From Neodiprion pinetum (Eukaryota; Arthropoda; Insecta; Hymenoptera; Diprionidae): a stretch of DNA of 64,000 bases. The DNA lies in the NCBI RefSeq assembly GCF_021155775.2, contig NC_060237.1:8767832-8831831 (forward strand), written 5' to 3'. The position numbers and the translations under genes were made by a program. Numbering within the stretch: the first letter of the stretch is position 1; the number at the start of each line of letters is the position of its first letter. The notes under the pieces were generated by a model. The model had not been told where the DNA came from. It saw only the letters and a program-made list of their open reading frames with translations, and did not search any database. Below, piece after piece: positions 50,483 through 64,000 of the stretch.

Positions 50483-53400
50483 GATCGTCTGGGTAATTTA
50501 TCATGTACGAACCCCAGAGCAATAACAAAGTTCAACAACGGAAGTTGGCACTTTTAATTACTGTTTAATTGCTCTTTAATTACTGCGGAATCAATTGTGA
50601 TTATATTATTATTTTTGTCCTCGTCGCCACGTTTCACACAAAACTTATACTTCCTAATTGTAATTTAACCGTTTATATCATTAGTTTTCAATCTTCTACA
50701 ATCGATAAACTTTCAAACATTATATTACAACGATGTAGATTTTTCAGCTAGAAGTGTCTCTGCGTCGTATGAGAAGTAAAATTTTAGTGAAAGTCACAAT
50801 CTTGTAACACGCGTTAAACTATACTCAATTCGATGTTTATAGGCTTTTTTAATAAAGCACACCGGAGCTGTCGATTAGCATACAGTTCAACCTAATGAAT
50901 GGCGTTTGATATTCCGGTTTTTTATTCAAGATGTAAAAAGGTAACCACGGTAAGTTTCCATTTCACCGTTAGTGATCCTACAGTCTCCGGACTCTCGTGT
51001 ATTCGCGAAATACCGCGAATTCGCCAACTGTAGTTTTCCTTACGCCGGAAATTATCAGCAAGTTTTTATGCGTCACTAAATTTCTATTAATTATATTCAG
51101 CATGAAACCTATGAAACTGGGCTTATGACTCCGTCATCCCAATGACCTTTATTTTCGTTATTAACGAATCTCCCCACACGACTCATCCCGAATTACATAT
51201 TTCGGAAATACCACATGATTCAATATCAAGGGTCCATTATAGCTTTGATGATGGCTTACGGCCAATTTTTTTCCACGATTATGCAACATGATTTGTATAT
51301 CAATATAAAAAATATCGAATACGCATTTTCAAATCCACTATAAAACTGGAGAATAAAAGTGAAACGATTCGTTTGAAAAAGAAGGATAGAATAAAAATAA
51401 GAAATCAAGGTAACCTTGGTATGGTTTGAAAAAAAATTCATAACTGACGTGGTAAAAAAAAAAACCGTTGGTAACAATAAATACCTGCTTTATTATACGT
51501 ATGTATCAAAATTTCGTCTGATGACCAAACGTCTATTTTTCTCGTTTTGAATTGTTTTATAGTTACTGAAAAGTTGAGAAATACAAAAATTAGCTGCAGG
51601 TTATAAACGAATAAATTACAATCATATATATTTTTACCCGAAAATGAACCTTTATACAAACATAATGCAGAAAGAATAATAATAATTCTAAATAAGTCGT
51701 GCAAATATTCAGAGAACAACAAATGGAAGAAACTCACAAGTCCCAATTATTCTATTCAATGTAAAGTAGTAGCGGGTCGTTTATATGGACAAAATCCCAC
51801 AATTAACGCCAGCCAATAGCTAGATAAAGTAACCAGGCAAACATGTTTTTTAAAATATTTGTCGGTTGTTGATTAAGTTTCTCGTCATTGATTATGCATA
51901 CGAATGAAAAAAATTACGACTTCGACGGGCCAAAAAAATCCCAACGCACAACACACATGTCTGAATACATACACGAACACATAAGCGACACACTGTTCAA
52001 TTTTCGCGGATTTATCAAACACCTGTGTACCTGTATAGGTGTACGACACTCAACCTGCCCAGAATATATTGCCTACTCGCGTCAACAAGGGCTGGCAATT
52101 TTCCAAGTGCTTTAGAATATTGTTCTACAAATTCCATCCGCCTCCTCTCTCTGTTACATGCACAGTCATGTGGTCCACGAGTCTACGTTGATTATAGAGT
52201 AACAAGGTTATTTTATTACTCACGCTATTTTATTAATCATATAGTTTATATTTTTTTTATAGGAAAGTGAAAATTCGATTAAATTCGGCCCACGATGTCG
52301 CGTTGACGAAACAAGTCTTAGCACGACGTTGCGGTGATTGTATTGATTGCGGGATCGGTTCAAAGATTTTTTACATATTCGATAAATAGGGAAAAAACAA
52401 AACCCGGTTATAGAGTTGATACATCTGTGTATTGGAATAACATGCAAAGTATTATATGCGTTATAAAGCGATTTCTTGATTTGTTTTTTCTGGTAAATAA
52501 TTCATTTCGAATTCTCAAGGAGAGAAACTGTCGAAACACGATATTCGACTTCGTGTAGCAATCATTTCACGAAATGATCAACAACGCCTAGAGTGTGAGA
52601 AAAATGATAATTCAGCCTGTGACGAGAATTGCTCGAAGCCCCAGGAAATAAAAAAAAGCAATTGTACGTTGATGAATTAAATTGGCCACCACGGACTGTG
52701 AGACGAATATTTTGTCACTCCCTAACTAAATATCAATTGAAACAATTAAACGATCCGTCGCGTAAACAAACGGTTGTTTTATCGCGTCAACCATAAATTA
52801 ACAGTGACAAGATATTCATTTGAAAGCACTGCGTGACCGACGATCAAGTCGATCCGGCCACATTCTTTCCTAGCTCAACAATAAATGAACTATCTATACT
52901 GCTGATTAAAAATAACTTGTATGTAATTTTCCATATGATACAGCGTATTCCGTGATGAAAAAATATGACACGACATGTGTCCAAAGTGGAGTGATTAGAA
53001 CCGAGAGAACGAGCTTCGGTTGTGCACAAGCATGGAAGCAAACAGTGGCATCCTTCGTTTCCGGAGTTTTCCTATTTTCGGTAACACCATTCGGCTCATC
53101 GACGGACTAAAATATCCACTCGGCTTTCTTTTTTTTCCCTGCATACAATTTGGAATGTATCTCTCACTCTCTTTCTCTCAACGAATGTTTGTCGTGATAC
53201 AAACGTACCTCGTAGTCTTCCGATCAAGTTCATCACTCGGATGTTAAATTCAGATTAATTCAATGAAATAAAGTCACCTCGAACTAAGCTTTAAAATTTA
53301 AACGTTTGTCATTTTGCGATAAAAAATGATCCAACTAATTACAGAATATTCATTTCATTCAAATTAATTCGCGCTGGTTTAACCAAGTCGAAAAGGATTT

Positions 53401-56400
53401 CAATCGACGCTCGATTAAACTAACTCATTCAGATATTTTATGACATTTTCTAGGTCACAGAAAAGCTACAAATGAATTGATTCGATGGTGAATGTTTCCT
53501 TCTCAACATGGTTTTATTCTTGGCTTGAAAGATATAAATTGAGAAAGAAATTGACGAAGTCCCAGAAGTGGTCAAGTTAAAGATGAAATTTAGTTTATGG
53601 CACTGACAGCTCGCCGAATAATATTTCGATTCGTTCGGATCACCAAACTTGGATATAAAGGTGATGAGGTGCTGATTAAAAACAACGCGTGGAAATTATT
53701 TCACTCCACGATCGTAAAACCGCCACCTACACTGAGAGAAATTTTTAGTTCCGGTTGCCCTCAGTCCTTAACTTATACTTTAATTTTTTACCACAATCGA
53801 AAAATATAGTTCTAGGTACAAAATGAAATTACTTTTCTAGCTGTTACCAGAAAGTCTAGTATCCGTTACTATTCTTTCTCATTACGATCACTGTTGCTAT
53901 ATTTTCTCGTAACTGTTGCAAAAATTTAACGCTTGTGCAAGAATAAATTGACGTTAAAGCCTTGTTTTAACTAAAAAAGTAGAGTAAACCTCAGAAACTG
54001 ATTTTGCATTGCAATTACCAAAAAAGGATCGACGATAGCGCAAAATGGTTAGGCGTACCTCGTTTTTCGTAATCCCAGTAATATTCGAACAGTTTTTTCA
54101 ACGATACCTGTTTTACTTAATTTTTTTAGTTACTATAACAAATGAAATTCTTCTCAGTGTAACAATCGTGCAATTATACGTATATATGTAACGTATTATT
54201 ACATACCGTAAGGTGTCTTCAAAGCAAACCATGATGACGGACGGAAGCTGCACAATGGACAGATGCGTGTGTCATGTAGGTACAGCCCACCATCCCGTAT
54301 CCATTATCTACACATCTAAAAGTGCTTCCATGGTGTCGTAGAAACGACGCGTGCCGTGACTAACAACATCCGCTCAGGCCTGGAGGGGATTCCCTTGCCA
54401 TATAATGGTGGAGAACTGGGTGCACGTCAACAGCACACCGTAGTGTCGATAACTATGTACTTATTTGACCTTTATACGAGAGTCTCTTTACACACGAGCG
54501 GCAACCGGATCTCTTCATGTGGAGTGCGAAACAGTTTTGACCTCATGGATTTTCCACGCCTAGATAGTAAAATCTCCCTACTCGGATCAGCGGTTTTGAA
54601 TTTTCGTGAAAAAACAAAAATGAACATTAATACCGGTCGTTCGAGGAGCTTTCACCAATTGTAGCTACGGTTGCGAAAATACTAGGCGTGGAACTGCCAT
54701 GACCTTATCTTTGCCCGTGTTTCGCAATTGCACTCCAGGTATCGTACGGTATCGGGCAGTAATGTACCGTGACGTGCCGCATTTTCTTCTTTTCGTTATT
54801 TTATTTTTTTCTTTCTACTACTACTCAACAAATCTCATTACTCAACTATCGACGACGTAACGTCACGAGGCGTATTGTGTGTCTAAAGTGGAATAAATTT
54901 ACGATCACATTGTCCGGGTGTAAAAAAAAAAAAAAAAAAAACTTTGAATCGACATCTCTTTTTCCCCAACACCCAGTTGTTTACAGAGTAAATGAAAATA
55001 AGCTTCGTCAGCAATAATGATCCTTTAGCTCGACGGAAAAAATTATTATTCGTCAAATAGTCAAACGAATGATTTTTTTTTTTTCCCCCAACATGCTTAG
55101 AAATAATTTTACGGAGGATTTTCAAAAATACTTGTCAATACGGGGGAAATATTTTCTTAACCACGTAATTATGACAAACAAGTTTTCTTAACTTCAAAAT
55201 TTCATCTTTCCTCGCTTATGCGTGTAACACGATACGTTATCTAGATTGCAATATCGCGATGCTAGTTCCAGAGATAGCGTTGCGAACCAAGACTGTCTGT
55301 GCAACGGCGCTATCTCGCTCGATTTTTAACGTTAGATTGTTTGACGTTAGACTCGTAGTTTATACTGACTACTACTTAACCGGTATTAGACTTTACCAAG
55401 TACAGGTAATCGAACGGCACTCAAATTACGCTGGAGTTCAGGACGTGCCACGACCATGGGGATGAAGATATCCGCAAATATCGTCGACGGATCCAACTGC
55501 GTCCCAAGTGCGCGTAATACACGGTATCTAGGAACTCTGAATCACCGTTATAAATACGCGCCATAGGTAGGTAGGTACGAAGCGTGATCTGGATTTCCCC
55601 ATGAAATGCTTCTTAGCCACTCGCCGTAAACACCGAGTAACGAAACTCGGATCTCTTAACCTACTTCTTCAGGCCTCAATGGTACGAAATACTTCATTGC
55701 ACTGTTTTGTAAATATATTTTTCTTAAATCACGCAACAAAGGTTGATCTATTTTCCGGTCTCTGATAGGTTTCGAAGTAACGATCGATTTTCAATCTTCG
55801 ACCTGTGAACCATCAAGGCCCATTAGAAACGGCCCGCCGATTCGAATAGGCCAATTCTCGTTAAGTGGTCTGTGCCAACCGATGCAAAGAAATCAACGTC
55901 ACCTATATCGATAATGTTTCTCTACTCGTCTTGAGATTCTTAAATTGAATCGTTCGTCGACTGTGACCGTAAAATAAATTTCACGGTTCAATAAATCAAC
56001 TGGAAATACTGCCAGTTGCTGGGGGGCTGATTGGACAGTGAGTTTAGTTAGGTATGGACGAACTTCACAGCCACGCAGACCGTGAGACGCGATATCGAAA
56101 CATCTGGGAAATTAGTTCCTCGTGCACGAGGCCAATTTCGCAATATCCATTAACAATTATCGACAGCAACCGCACCTCGGGTTCCTTCGATATTTACGCA
56201 CGATGTAAAAAAGTTGGATATTACGGCAACCGATAATGAAATAATTGAGTTACTTATGCATCCTCTTGAAAATCAGGGTTATCCCCCTACTTTTTTATCC
56301 ACACTCACTTTCTCCGACGATTCATACACCGATTGTTTAGTTATTTATTCAGTCATTTTTCTTTTTATTAACACACCTGCGACTAACTCGACGTGCTCCA

Positions 56401-58553
56401 TTTAACATCGAACTATCGAAATGGCTCGCTGAATCAACGAACAAGTATCCGATCTGATTTATCAATATGCGATAGCAAATTGAGCAAAAACAATTTTTAT
56501 TTTTTTTTTCTCATTTTTATCCTCCAAGCACAGCATTGAGACTGCGATTGCATGATACGTGCGGTAAATTGTTGTTAATTATCTCTTAGGCTGCACTTTC
56601 ATTGTCACGTGACTGGCTCTGACTAGAGCCGGAGAACGCAATAGACTCGAGGCCAGAAAAGAAATTTGCTTCAAGTCGGACAGTCAAGGTCTCGCAAGAA
56701 TCCTCGATCCATCGATTACGGAGTGACTAATTTTTTCTCAATTCAACGCCAGGGGAAAACTGCGTGGACGTAGCAATATATGGACAATACTGCGAAGAAT
56801 TTTTTAGGAACAATGATTTTACGCTGCGATTTTTCACCGTTACGTAATTGGTTATCGGTCCGTTGGCAAATGAATGATCGGCTGCAACCCAATTTCCAAA
56901 TTTTTTTCAATAATCTTTCCACGAGCCAAAATTGGTAACCAAAAATTCGGCATCGCTGATTCGAACCAAGTGTTGTTCACTGGGTATATTTATACACTCT
57001 TCGAAGGAAATAACGTGGCAAAGTTGAACTTGTTCGTTAGCAACGCCTGAAATAGGGCAGGATCACTTGCGTTTACATTAATGCCTGCATGAAGAACCGA
57101 GTACCAAGTCACAAAATGTTGTTTGCGCTATAAATATTGATTCATACAGTCACAAAGATTCGAGGTAATTTTGGATCGCAATACGAATAAATTGAAACAT
57201 AATAAATTAGTGACTATACGGTGACTGAATACAAGGATAGTGAAATCTGGTAAATTTTATAAGAAGTCCTGAATCGATCTGTTTGAATCGCGTCTCAAGA
57301 TCAGTGAAAAAAGATTCAAAAGGATATTTTGAACATTTTACATTTGCCAATCTCAACGCTACGAATACAAACGCCTACCTGTTTCAGGCATTTCTATTTC
57401 GAACGTAAACCGTAATCTGATAGAATATTTCCGTAGCTGAAATCGAGGATGCGTTGCAAGAATCGCTACTGATTCGAATAAGAATTTTACAGTCGTTAAC
57501 CGTGTGATCTTAATTGCTTTCCAAGTCCAGATAACGACTTTTCAATAAATCTCGGCGCCGTCGTAACGTGACCCACGAATTCACTCGGATAAATGCCCGA
57601 GACATCATAAATCCACGTGAAGTTAGCGTTGAACGTCACGAAGTCAACGGAGCAAAAAGTGATATAAAATCGTGTATATTTACAGTAAGCACACATAGAG
57701 TCGGCTAAATAATAACAGCAGCAGAGCTGTAGCGATATACACTGATATATACTGTTTTCCGAGGCGATATGTTAATGACGATGAACCCACTGCGGAGCAA
57801 TTATGCAAGTGTAAGTTGTGTGTATGCCACGCAATGAACGCGACTGGGGTGTCATCAGAAGCGTGGTATTCACGTGTCGTCCGGAGCTAATGCTTGGATA
57901 TTGCGTGCATGTAGATACACGATTTGTTACGTCAACTGTTGTTTGGTCGACATTGTTTACGAACGTTTAGCTGCGGGATACCTTCTAATCATATTTGACT
58001 CTCGGTGGATCGTTAAATTTTGTTTTTCACTCGAGGATAAGCTCCGCTTACTGTAGCTGCTGGCGACTTGCGATGCCGTATGTGTGTGTTTTCCCGCCTG
58101 CTACCGTATGGATTAATGGCGACACTCGCCTTGTACGGGGAGGGTCCCTGATTCGGGGCAAATGGCAAATCGGTATCGGGACGACGTCGTTAGTTCAACT
58201 CAGTGCCCGCTCAATGTTTCGCCGTGTCGATGCAACTGGTGAATAAATTTATACCGTAGCTGAAAGCCGATTGTTTCCTTCTTTCGAAACTGAAATATCG
58301 ATACCGATTTTTTAAACCGAATCTTAAAATGACTAACAATAAGTTGGTAAGACAGGGATTTTCTTGGCCATTGATATTACGACATTTCTTTTTGCAGGTC
58401 AAATCAAGCAGCGAAGATTTGGTTTCCTTTGAAAAATAACAATTTTTCACACACTGCGCAGAAACAGTGAGCAAGCTTTATTTGTGATTTAAATTAGGGC
58501 ATAAGATTTGTCGCGTCAGGTATAAAAATAGTTATGAGCACACCGTACGTTGA

Positions 58554-58591
58554 ATTGAAATTGAAATTGAAATTGAAATTGAAATTGAAAT
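58554..58591. repeat. (ATTGAA)n hexanucleotide microsatellite
   Basis: Six near-perfect ATTGAA units are followed by a degenerate one. No surrounding gene is seen. Confidence 0.95.
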
Positions 58592-60271
58592 GAAGTTCAG
58601 CGAGTTTGATGATGTAGGTATAACAGAGCTGCGCAGAGATTAATGAAAGTGTTATATTAGTTCTTTCTCTGATCGGCTTGTGAGAAATAGGTTAAATTGT
58701 GTAAGCTATGGACGTTCGTCGTAGTGCACTCTAAAAAAGATACAACCTGCCTTCGACTCGTTCGCGTAATCTTGTTTGCGTCTGTGTAGTGTTTACGGTA
58801 TCATTCGAGCTTTGTTAGTTTACGCTAAGGCCCTTGCGAATGAAAGATAGGATCTGCTTCTATGAAATAAACTATTTTCACCGTTGACGGCTGTTGCTAG
58901 ACCGCTGTTCAAACCTCCGGCCATCGTCCATCTCTATAATAGACCCGCTTCCGTGGAAATGGGGAAATCAAAGCAAGGATTTACTACCAGCGAATGAATG
59001 AAGTTATTAATCGGTATTGCGAATACACTCAATGCAGAGTGTTTGTTCCTCGATATCGGAAGAAGAGCGATGTGTGATTCTCAGTAATTTCATTAAAAAC
59101 AACGCACGAAAGAAGCTGTGCGAATCTATGCAAGACATCGAAGCAAAACCACCGACTCATAAACACAAGTTACCGACAAACCAGGCCAGAGTTTCTGTTG
59201 AGATTTACGATTCAGTTCCAAAATTAACCGACGAATTGGGAAATGAAAGACAATGGCTACTTCGGAGTTGAACAATCACTATTCGAGATGCGAGATGTAA
59301 ATTTTTTGGAAACGACTCATCGGGAAGCGTCTCCGCTGCAAACAAATTTCTCCCGGTTGCAAAACTGACTGTTTTCGTTTTGAAACTTATTCGATGCAGC
59401 ATGGCAGAGTTTGTCTGGTCAAATAATGCTCTAAAACACGTGCACGAGTTTAAATAAACTGCCTTGCAAATATTTGTTTAAAATATTGATCTCCGATAGA
59501 GTTCAATGAAACTCGTTCGACGGACTCAATTCAACCATATAAAAAAGTCTCGGTACCGAATCCAGTCTGAATACCAAACTAATTGAGAAGCAACGATCAA
59601 ATGACTATAAAATTTTCGACAGTAAAAGAGCCTCAAATTTTTTGCACAATGACAACAACCTTACGACATCCGGGAATGCGGATAAATAAATCATTTTCAA
59701 GAATATCTGATCAATTTACTAAATAAGCGAGAATTGGCAGCACAATTATTCGATCAAGGATCGATTTACGAGTATATTCACGAGTATCAAATCGAGATGC
59801 AGGGATAAAGGTGCGTCAATTTTATCGGAATCCCTAAATCGCCTTCATTGTGGCAAATTTACGAAAATACAAACCGGACAATCAGTACAAATATGGACAT
59901 GAATTTCGTACACCTTATGTGGGTGTAATCGTGAAACAGCGCTCAACAAGCATTAAATATAACGTTGAATTTCATTTAGATCATGAATCATGCAACCACA
60001 CGGAAAGAATAGCCGAGAAGCGATTCTTCCAATTAGTCGGCACTGGGATCAACGGATAGATCCGCAACTATCGAGTTGAGTAACATAGAAATTGTAGTAC
60101 CTAACCAAGTTTTAATCCGAGATGCAGGAATACGGTGGTTATAAGATAACCACGAACTCGTGTCAAGACGGACGTAGGTATAGCGTTACACTTTTTTCGT
60201 ATCTCAGTTTGATCCTAAGGCAAGAGTATTGTGATCTCCTGTAAAGAACAATGGCTACGAAAGTATAATTG

Positions 60272-60292
60272 GAGAGAGAGAGAGAGAGAGAG
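60272..60292. repeat. (GA)10 microsatellite
   Basis: A GA dinucleotide run followed by an A-rich stretch in otherwise non-repetitive DNA. Confidence 0.95.
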
Positions 60293-63200
60293 AAAAAGGA
60301 AACACGACTGTTTGAAATATTAAGTGAAACTCGACACGCGACTCTTTTTATATGTTCCATTTTCAACTTTTTCTCTCTCATACTTCGTCTCTTTTCAGCG
60401 CATTTTTCTCAGCTCTACGCTATTCTACGCCGGAGAGTGTGATACAAGTTGAAGCTGAAACTCGGAAGCAAAACGGTCGTAAATTACGGAGCCGATTGCA
60501 GATCATCACGCAAGACCTTCGACGTAGGCACGGTACGTTATATCTACCTTGCACCGGTTATACTCAACCATCGCACCGTACAGGAAATGCCGATGTTTTT
60601 TTTTTTTTTTTTTTTTTCGAGGCACAAGCAGGAAATCCGTGATCCAACTTTGTCACGCCCCGCTTCTTCCCAGATTGATTTCAGGTTTCGTTTCAGCTCC
60701 ACTGGTCTGCTGTACTTAGGTTCTTGCCTGCAAGCATCGTCCGAAATTCCTTCTTCCAGACAACAGCGATACACGAAACTGTACAGCAGAATCGCGGTTG
60801 GAAGTGACTTGTACTTTGACTTCCATTTTAAATCTGTAGGTTATTCATCGTATAATCGTAGTGCACGGATTCGAAGAATATACTATTTTCGAAGAGTCAC
60901 AAAGCTTTGGTATTCTCTGGTTCCTTGACATAAACACGTGACTGTCCATCCATAAATTGACGATATTTCCCACACGAAAAGTCACGTATAATGTTATTGG
61001 GTTTGGCCCGTTCATCTGTTTCTGAGAGTCAATAATGGGGAAAAAATCAATAAGGCGTAGTACCTTTTCTGATTCACAGTGGTAAACCACATTACTTACC
61101 TTACGTTACAATACTTGTTTGAATCTGGTAAATCTAACGTTGAATTTACCTAGAACGCGACGAAACATGGTTTGTATTTTACACTTGGAATACGTGTCCG
61201 TGTTACTTTTCGTTACCGAGGGCACTGCAGACATGAAGCTTACGAGGTTAAGCAATTTTTTACACCCATTTCAGGAACTCTGGTTCGTTCAACAGAGTCT
61301 CTAAAATCACTCTTCCAAATGGCTCTACACGGCGTTTCGAAAAAGTCCGGAACAATCTTTAAACTGTCATTAACGAAAGTATCCTCGGGATGTTTTGGTC
61401 TTATTAAAACATTCAATTAGTCGTACAGTCAGACGTGTGAAAACGTCCTCGTGATGGGTATCAAATGTTACGAACGGAAATCTAATAGTCATATACCAGA
61501 GAGACCGTTCAAACCCCTCCGGCGTATCCGCGGAAACAACATCAAGACATAAATGACACTTTTGAGACTGTTGGAAGAAGCTTACGACTTGTTTCTAAAG
61601 AGTATTCGATTCCTGGTCTGAACGTACACAACAATCAATAGTTAGACCAATTCATTCAAGGGTTCATAATTTTGCAATCACTATCTATTTTTGTTCCGAT
61701 GCAATCGGTATATATATAAGGGCGTAGCCTTGAATTGAGCTTATGCGATGGGCGAGGTTCGCGTAAAATTTCAGAGTAACACTTTTTGCAGACGTAATTT
61801 TCCAGCAAAGTGAAAACTTGTAAATGCGCATTGATAAGGCGAGATTACAGCTACTTCGGGACATTCGATAAGCGTGGCACAAGGTATCTTAAAATAGGCA
61901 TGACCCGACACGGAACGCCTTGGGAATATTATCAAGTGCCAAGATTTCGTTATCGCAAGGCAAAGATAGTAGGTGTTCGTAATTTTCCGAGCGCTCTATA
62001 AAAGGCACGTGACTCGCCGAACATACCAAGCCGGATAAAACGGTACCGGATGTCATTGATCATAAAACTTTGGAGGCTGTCGGCGTAATGTTAATTTACA
62101 ATTAGCGTAAAGGTACTCAGATATAGGGATATAATGCTTTGATTAATCCCATTGTCTGCAAGATTATGATCGGAGCGGTCTTGTCAAGTGCAATGTGAAC
62201 TAGCAGACAACATACATGTACAATAGAAGGAAGTCCATCGATAAGCAACAGGTGACGTTGTGCCCTATCTTATTGTGAGATAAATTAAAGGCAAGGAAAA
62301 TACTTGAGAAACAGTAAAATATAAGGCGGCGATGTATCGCTCGATTGTATAAGCGAGTTGACCTAATGATAGTTCAAATGTATTTACCGAAAACGAACGC
62401 AAGGGGAAATTGAACCTGATGAATAGTCATCGCGTAGAGTGACCACGTCAAGCGACGAAGTCATTTTGAAAATATATTACAATTTTACGATCACCGTAGT
62501 AAATGGAAAAATTGAAAAATAAAGAATCGCATGAAAACTGTTGGGTCTCATATGTATAGGTGATAATTAAAAGAGTGCGGACCAGAAAATTTTACCTGTA
62601 TTAGAGTTTTACTCACCGCAGTAAGGCTGATATTTATCCCGCTTGGCCACAAGAAAACCTAACCACCTTCTGAATTTTTGTTTTTACCTGAAAAAAAGAT
62701 GGAAAAATTTTTAATGCTGGATTTATAAGGTTTTGAAAATTTTTTAAAGTAACACGGTCTGGGAAAACTCTTTGAGATTATAGTTAAAAACTGAGTTATT
62801 CCCGAGTTGGCGTTAAAAATTCTTTCGTAAAATGATCGAACGAATGTCTGAATTGTGATTCGATCTACGGATTCAAAGCAACAATTGAACAAAAAAAAAT
62901 AAATAAAAATCGCGAATTGGATCCAGTTTGACCTATGTTAATATCATTCGAAAAATTCTCTAGGTGTTTTTCGAGTCTGCCGATACAAAAGTCTATTTTT
63001 TTCTCTTTGTGTCTACATCTATTATACAGTCGTATCAATAGCATGCAGCGATCGAATTGAGATGCGGAACTGATACTTTCCGTCCAGTCGATGCATAATA
63101 ATTGCGAGTAGCATTGTGACCAGGGTATGATATGTCGATAGCAGAAACCGCATTCACTTCTGGTACGGCTAGATCAGACGTAGCATGTTTTACGACGGGA

Positions 63201-64000
63201 ACAATGTACAAAAATTCAACATATATGTCCTCACCTCTGTTATTAATACTATCTTGAGAACGTAGAGGAAAAAAAAAAGTTAATTACATTCTAAAAATAT
63301 GATCAGTGATATTAAGCCATTTCTTGTTTTGTATGTGACTCGATTTGTTCTGAACTTATGATATTAGACGATTTCGAGGACACGCATACTGTTTTTTTTT
63401 TTTTTTATCTTTTGTCTGCGATAAAATTTTTCGGTCACGTTGTTTATTCTGTGATTACGTTTCGCTTGTTTTCCACTCGTAGAATCTTCAAAATTAAATT
63501 CATTCGCACGTGGTAAACAGCCAGTGGAACGCAATTTAATCACATCTTGTGGAACAAATTACAAAGATAAAAGGGTGTCAAGCAAATGGTACAAGCAATG
63601 CTAAATGTACACGACGATGACTGATGATGATGAAATGGTCATGAGCTAATTTTGTAAAACGAAACACGAAAATATGTATCTAAAAATAACCGATTATCTT
63701 TACACGCCGCGGTAGAAAGATAGCGAAGATCCGAAAGTGAGCGAGAAAAACAACTCAAATTAAAAGCTCGATTCATTTCTTTACACCCAAACACCGTCAC
63801 ATTACATACGTAAAATACATAATTTGCCTCATCTTGCACGGCCAGTTGTCTAAATACCACCGATCATTAGTCGCAAAGCGAGATCCGTATAATAATTTAA
63901 TTGGTCTATTGAAATTAAGCGTGACTCATAATGGCGATACTATTTTATCACCGAATTTTATTTACAGAGCAATACCCTTCGAATTAGTAGAAGTTTCTTC

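Larger units (their letters stand above)
46454..64000. other. Long intergenic region without a supported gene
   Basis: Only repeats and short motifs stand out: T22 tracts (47233-47254, 60596-60617), an ATTGACGTCAAT palindrome (50471-50482), the hexanucleotide repeat and GA repeat listed separately, and a GTGGTTAT/ATAACCAC hairpin near 60136. A GC-richer stretch at about 54230-54480 has no clear frame. Open frames at 46468-46824, 54356-54664, 59017-59271 and 60449-60928 lack support. Confidence 0.35.

Noticed and set aside
59017..59271. An 84-codon plus-strand frame with a hydrophilic, protein-like product
   Set aside because: It is short and isolated, with no convincing partner exon; kept out for lack of support.
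60544..60774. A minus-strand frame with a CC-x11-C pattern (YRCCLEEGISDDACR) resembling small cysteine-rich modules
   Set aside because: Only one short motif matches, the frame then runs into a homopolymer, and no signal peptide or further cysteines follow.
60449..60928. A 159-codon plus-strand frame spanning a T22 tract
   Set aside because: The frame depends on the homopolymer length and encodes a poly-Phe run; no domain is seen.
1..64000. CRISPR arrays, bacterial operons, rRNA genes or intact viral genes
   Set aside because: No regularly spaced repeats, ribosome-binding-site-led gene chains, rRNA-like blocks or intact viral reading frames were seen; the gene structure is eukaryotic throughout.

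Overview
The window looks like a gene-poor, AT-rich stretch of an arthropod, most likely insect, nuclear genome. Protein genes are split by GT-AG introns, poly(A) signals follow the stops, one promoter has a TATA box about 31 bases before an arthropod-type initiator, and short inverted-repeat transposons are present. Hymenoptera is only a guess; nothing seen proves the order.

Left end (1-10.1 kb): two convergent multi-exon genes. On the plus strand (51-5820) lies the 3' part of a gene for a single-pass membrane protein that I read as the insect relative of KIAA1549 (UPF0606/DUF3827). Its exons from 632 onward join in phase with no lesion and end at a stop at 5820; the 5' end lies outside the window. 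A second splice acceptor at 2464 would give a form without the membrane segment. On the minus strand (10087-6919) six exons join into a 333-residue tetraspanin with four membrane segments and the CCG/ESCC/GC pattern of the large extracellular loop. The 3' ends of the two genes nearly touch (poly(A) signals about 40 bases apart). The first tetraspanin intron holds a 646-bp transposon with 219-bp inverted arms and a tRNA-like Pol III unit.

10.1-28.3 kb: no gene that I can support. It holds a degenerate interspersed repeat (11.66-12.04 kb), a Tc1/mariner-like MITE (12.58-12.81 kb), a perfect 24-base palindrome and long featureless AT-rich sequence.

28.3-30.8 kb: one intronless, GC-rich gene for a 144-residue protein with a pleckstrin-homology-like domain, with a TATA promoter and a long 3' UTR.

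30.8-64 kb: no intact gene that I can support. Notable items are a 591-bp foldback element (36.0-36.6 kb), a broken minus-strand reading frame read as a pseudogene (45.7-46.5 kb), a 64-base tandem duplication, CRE-type palindromes, microsatellites and an unexplained GC-richer patch at 31.1-31.4 kb. The two left-hand genes share a membrane theme, but nothing in the sequence shows a joint pathway with each other or with the PH-like gene.
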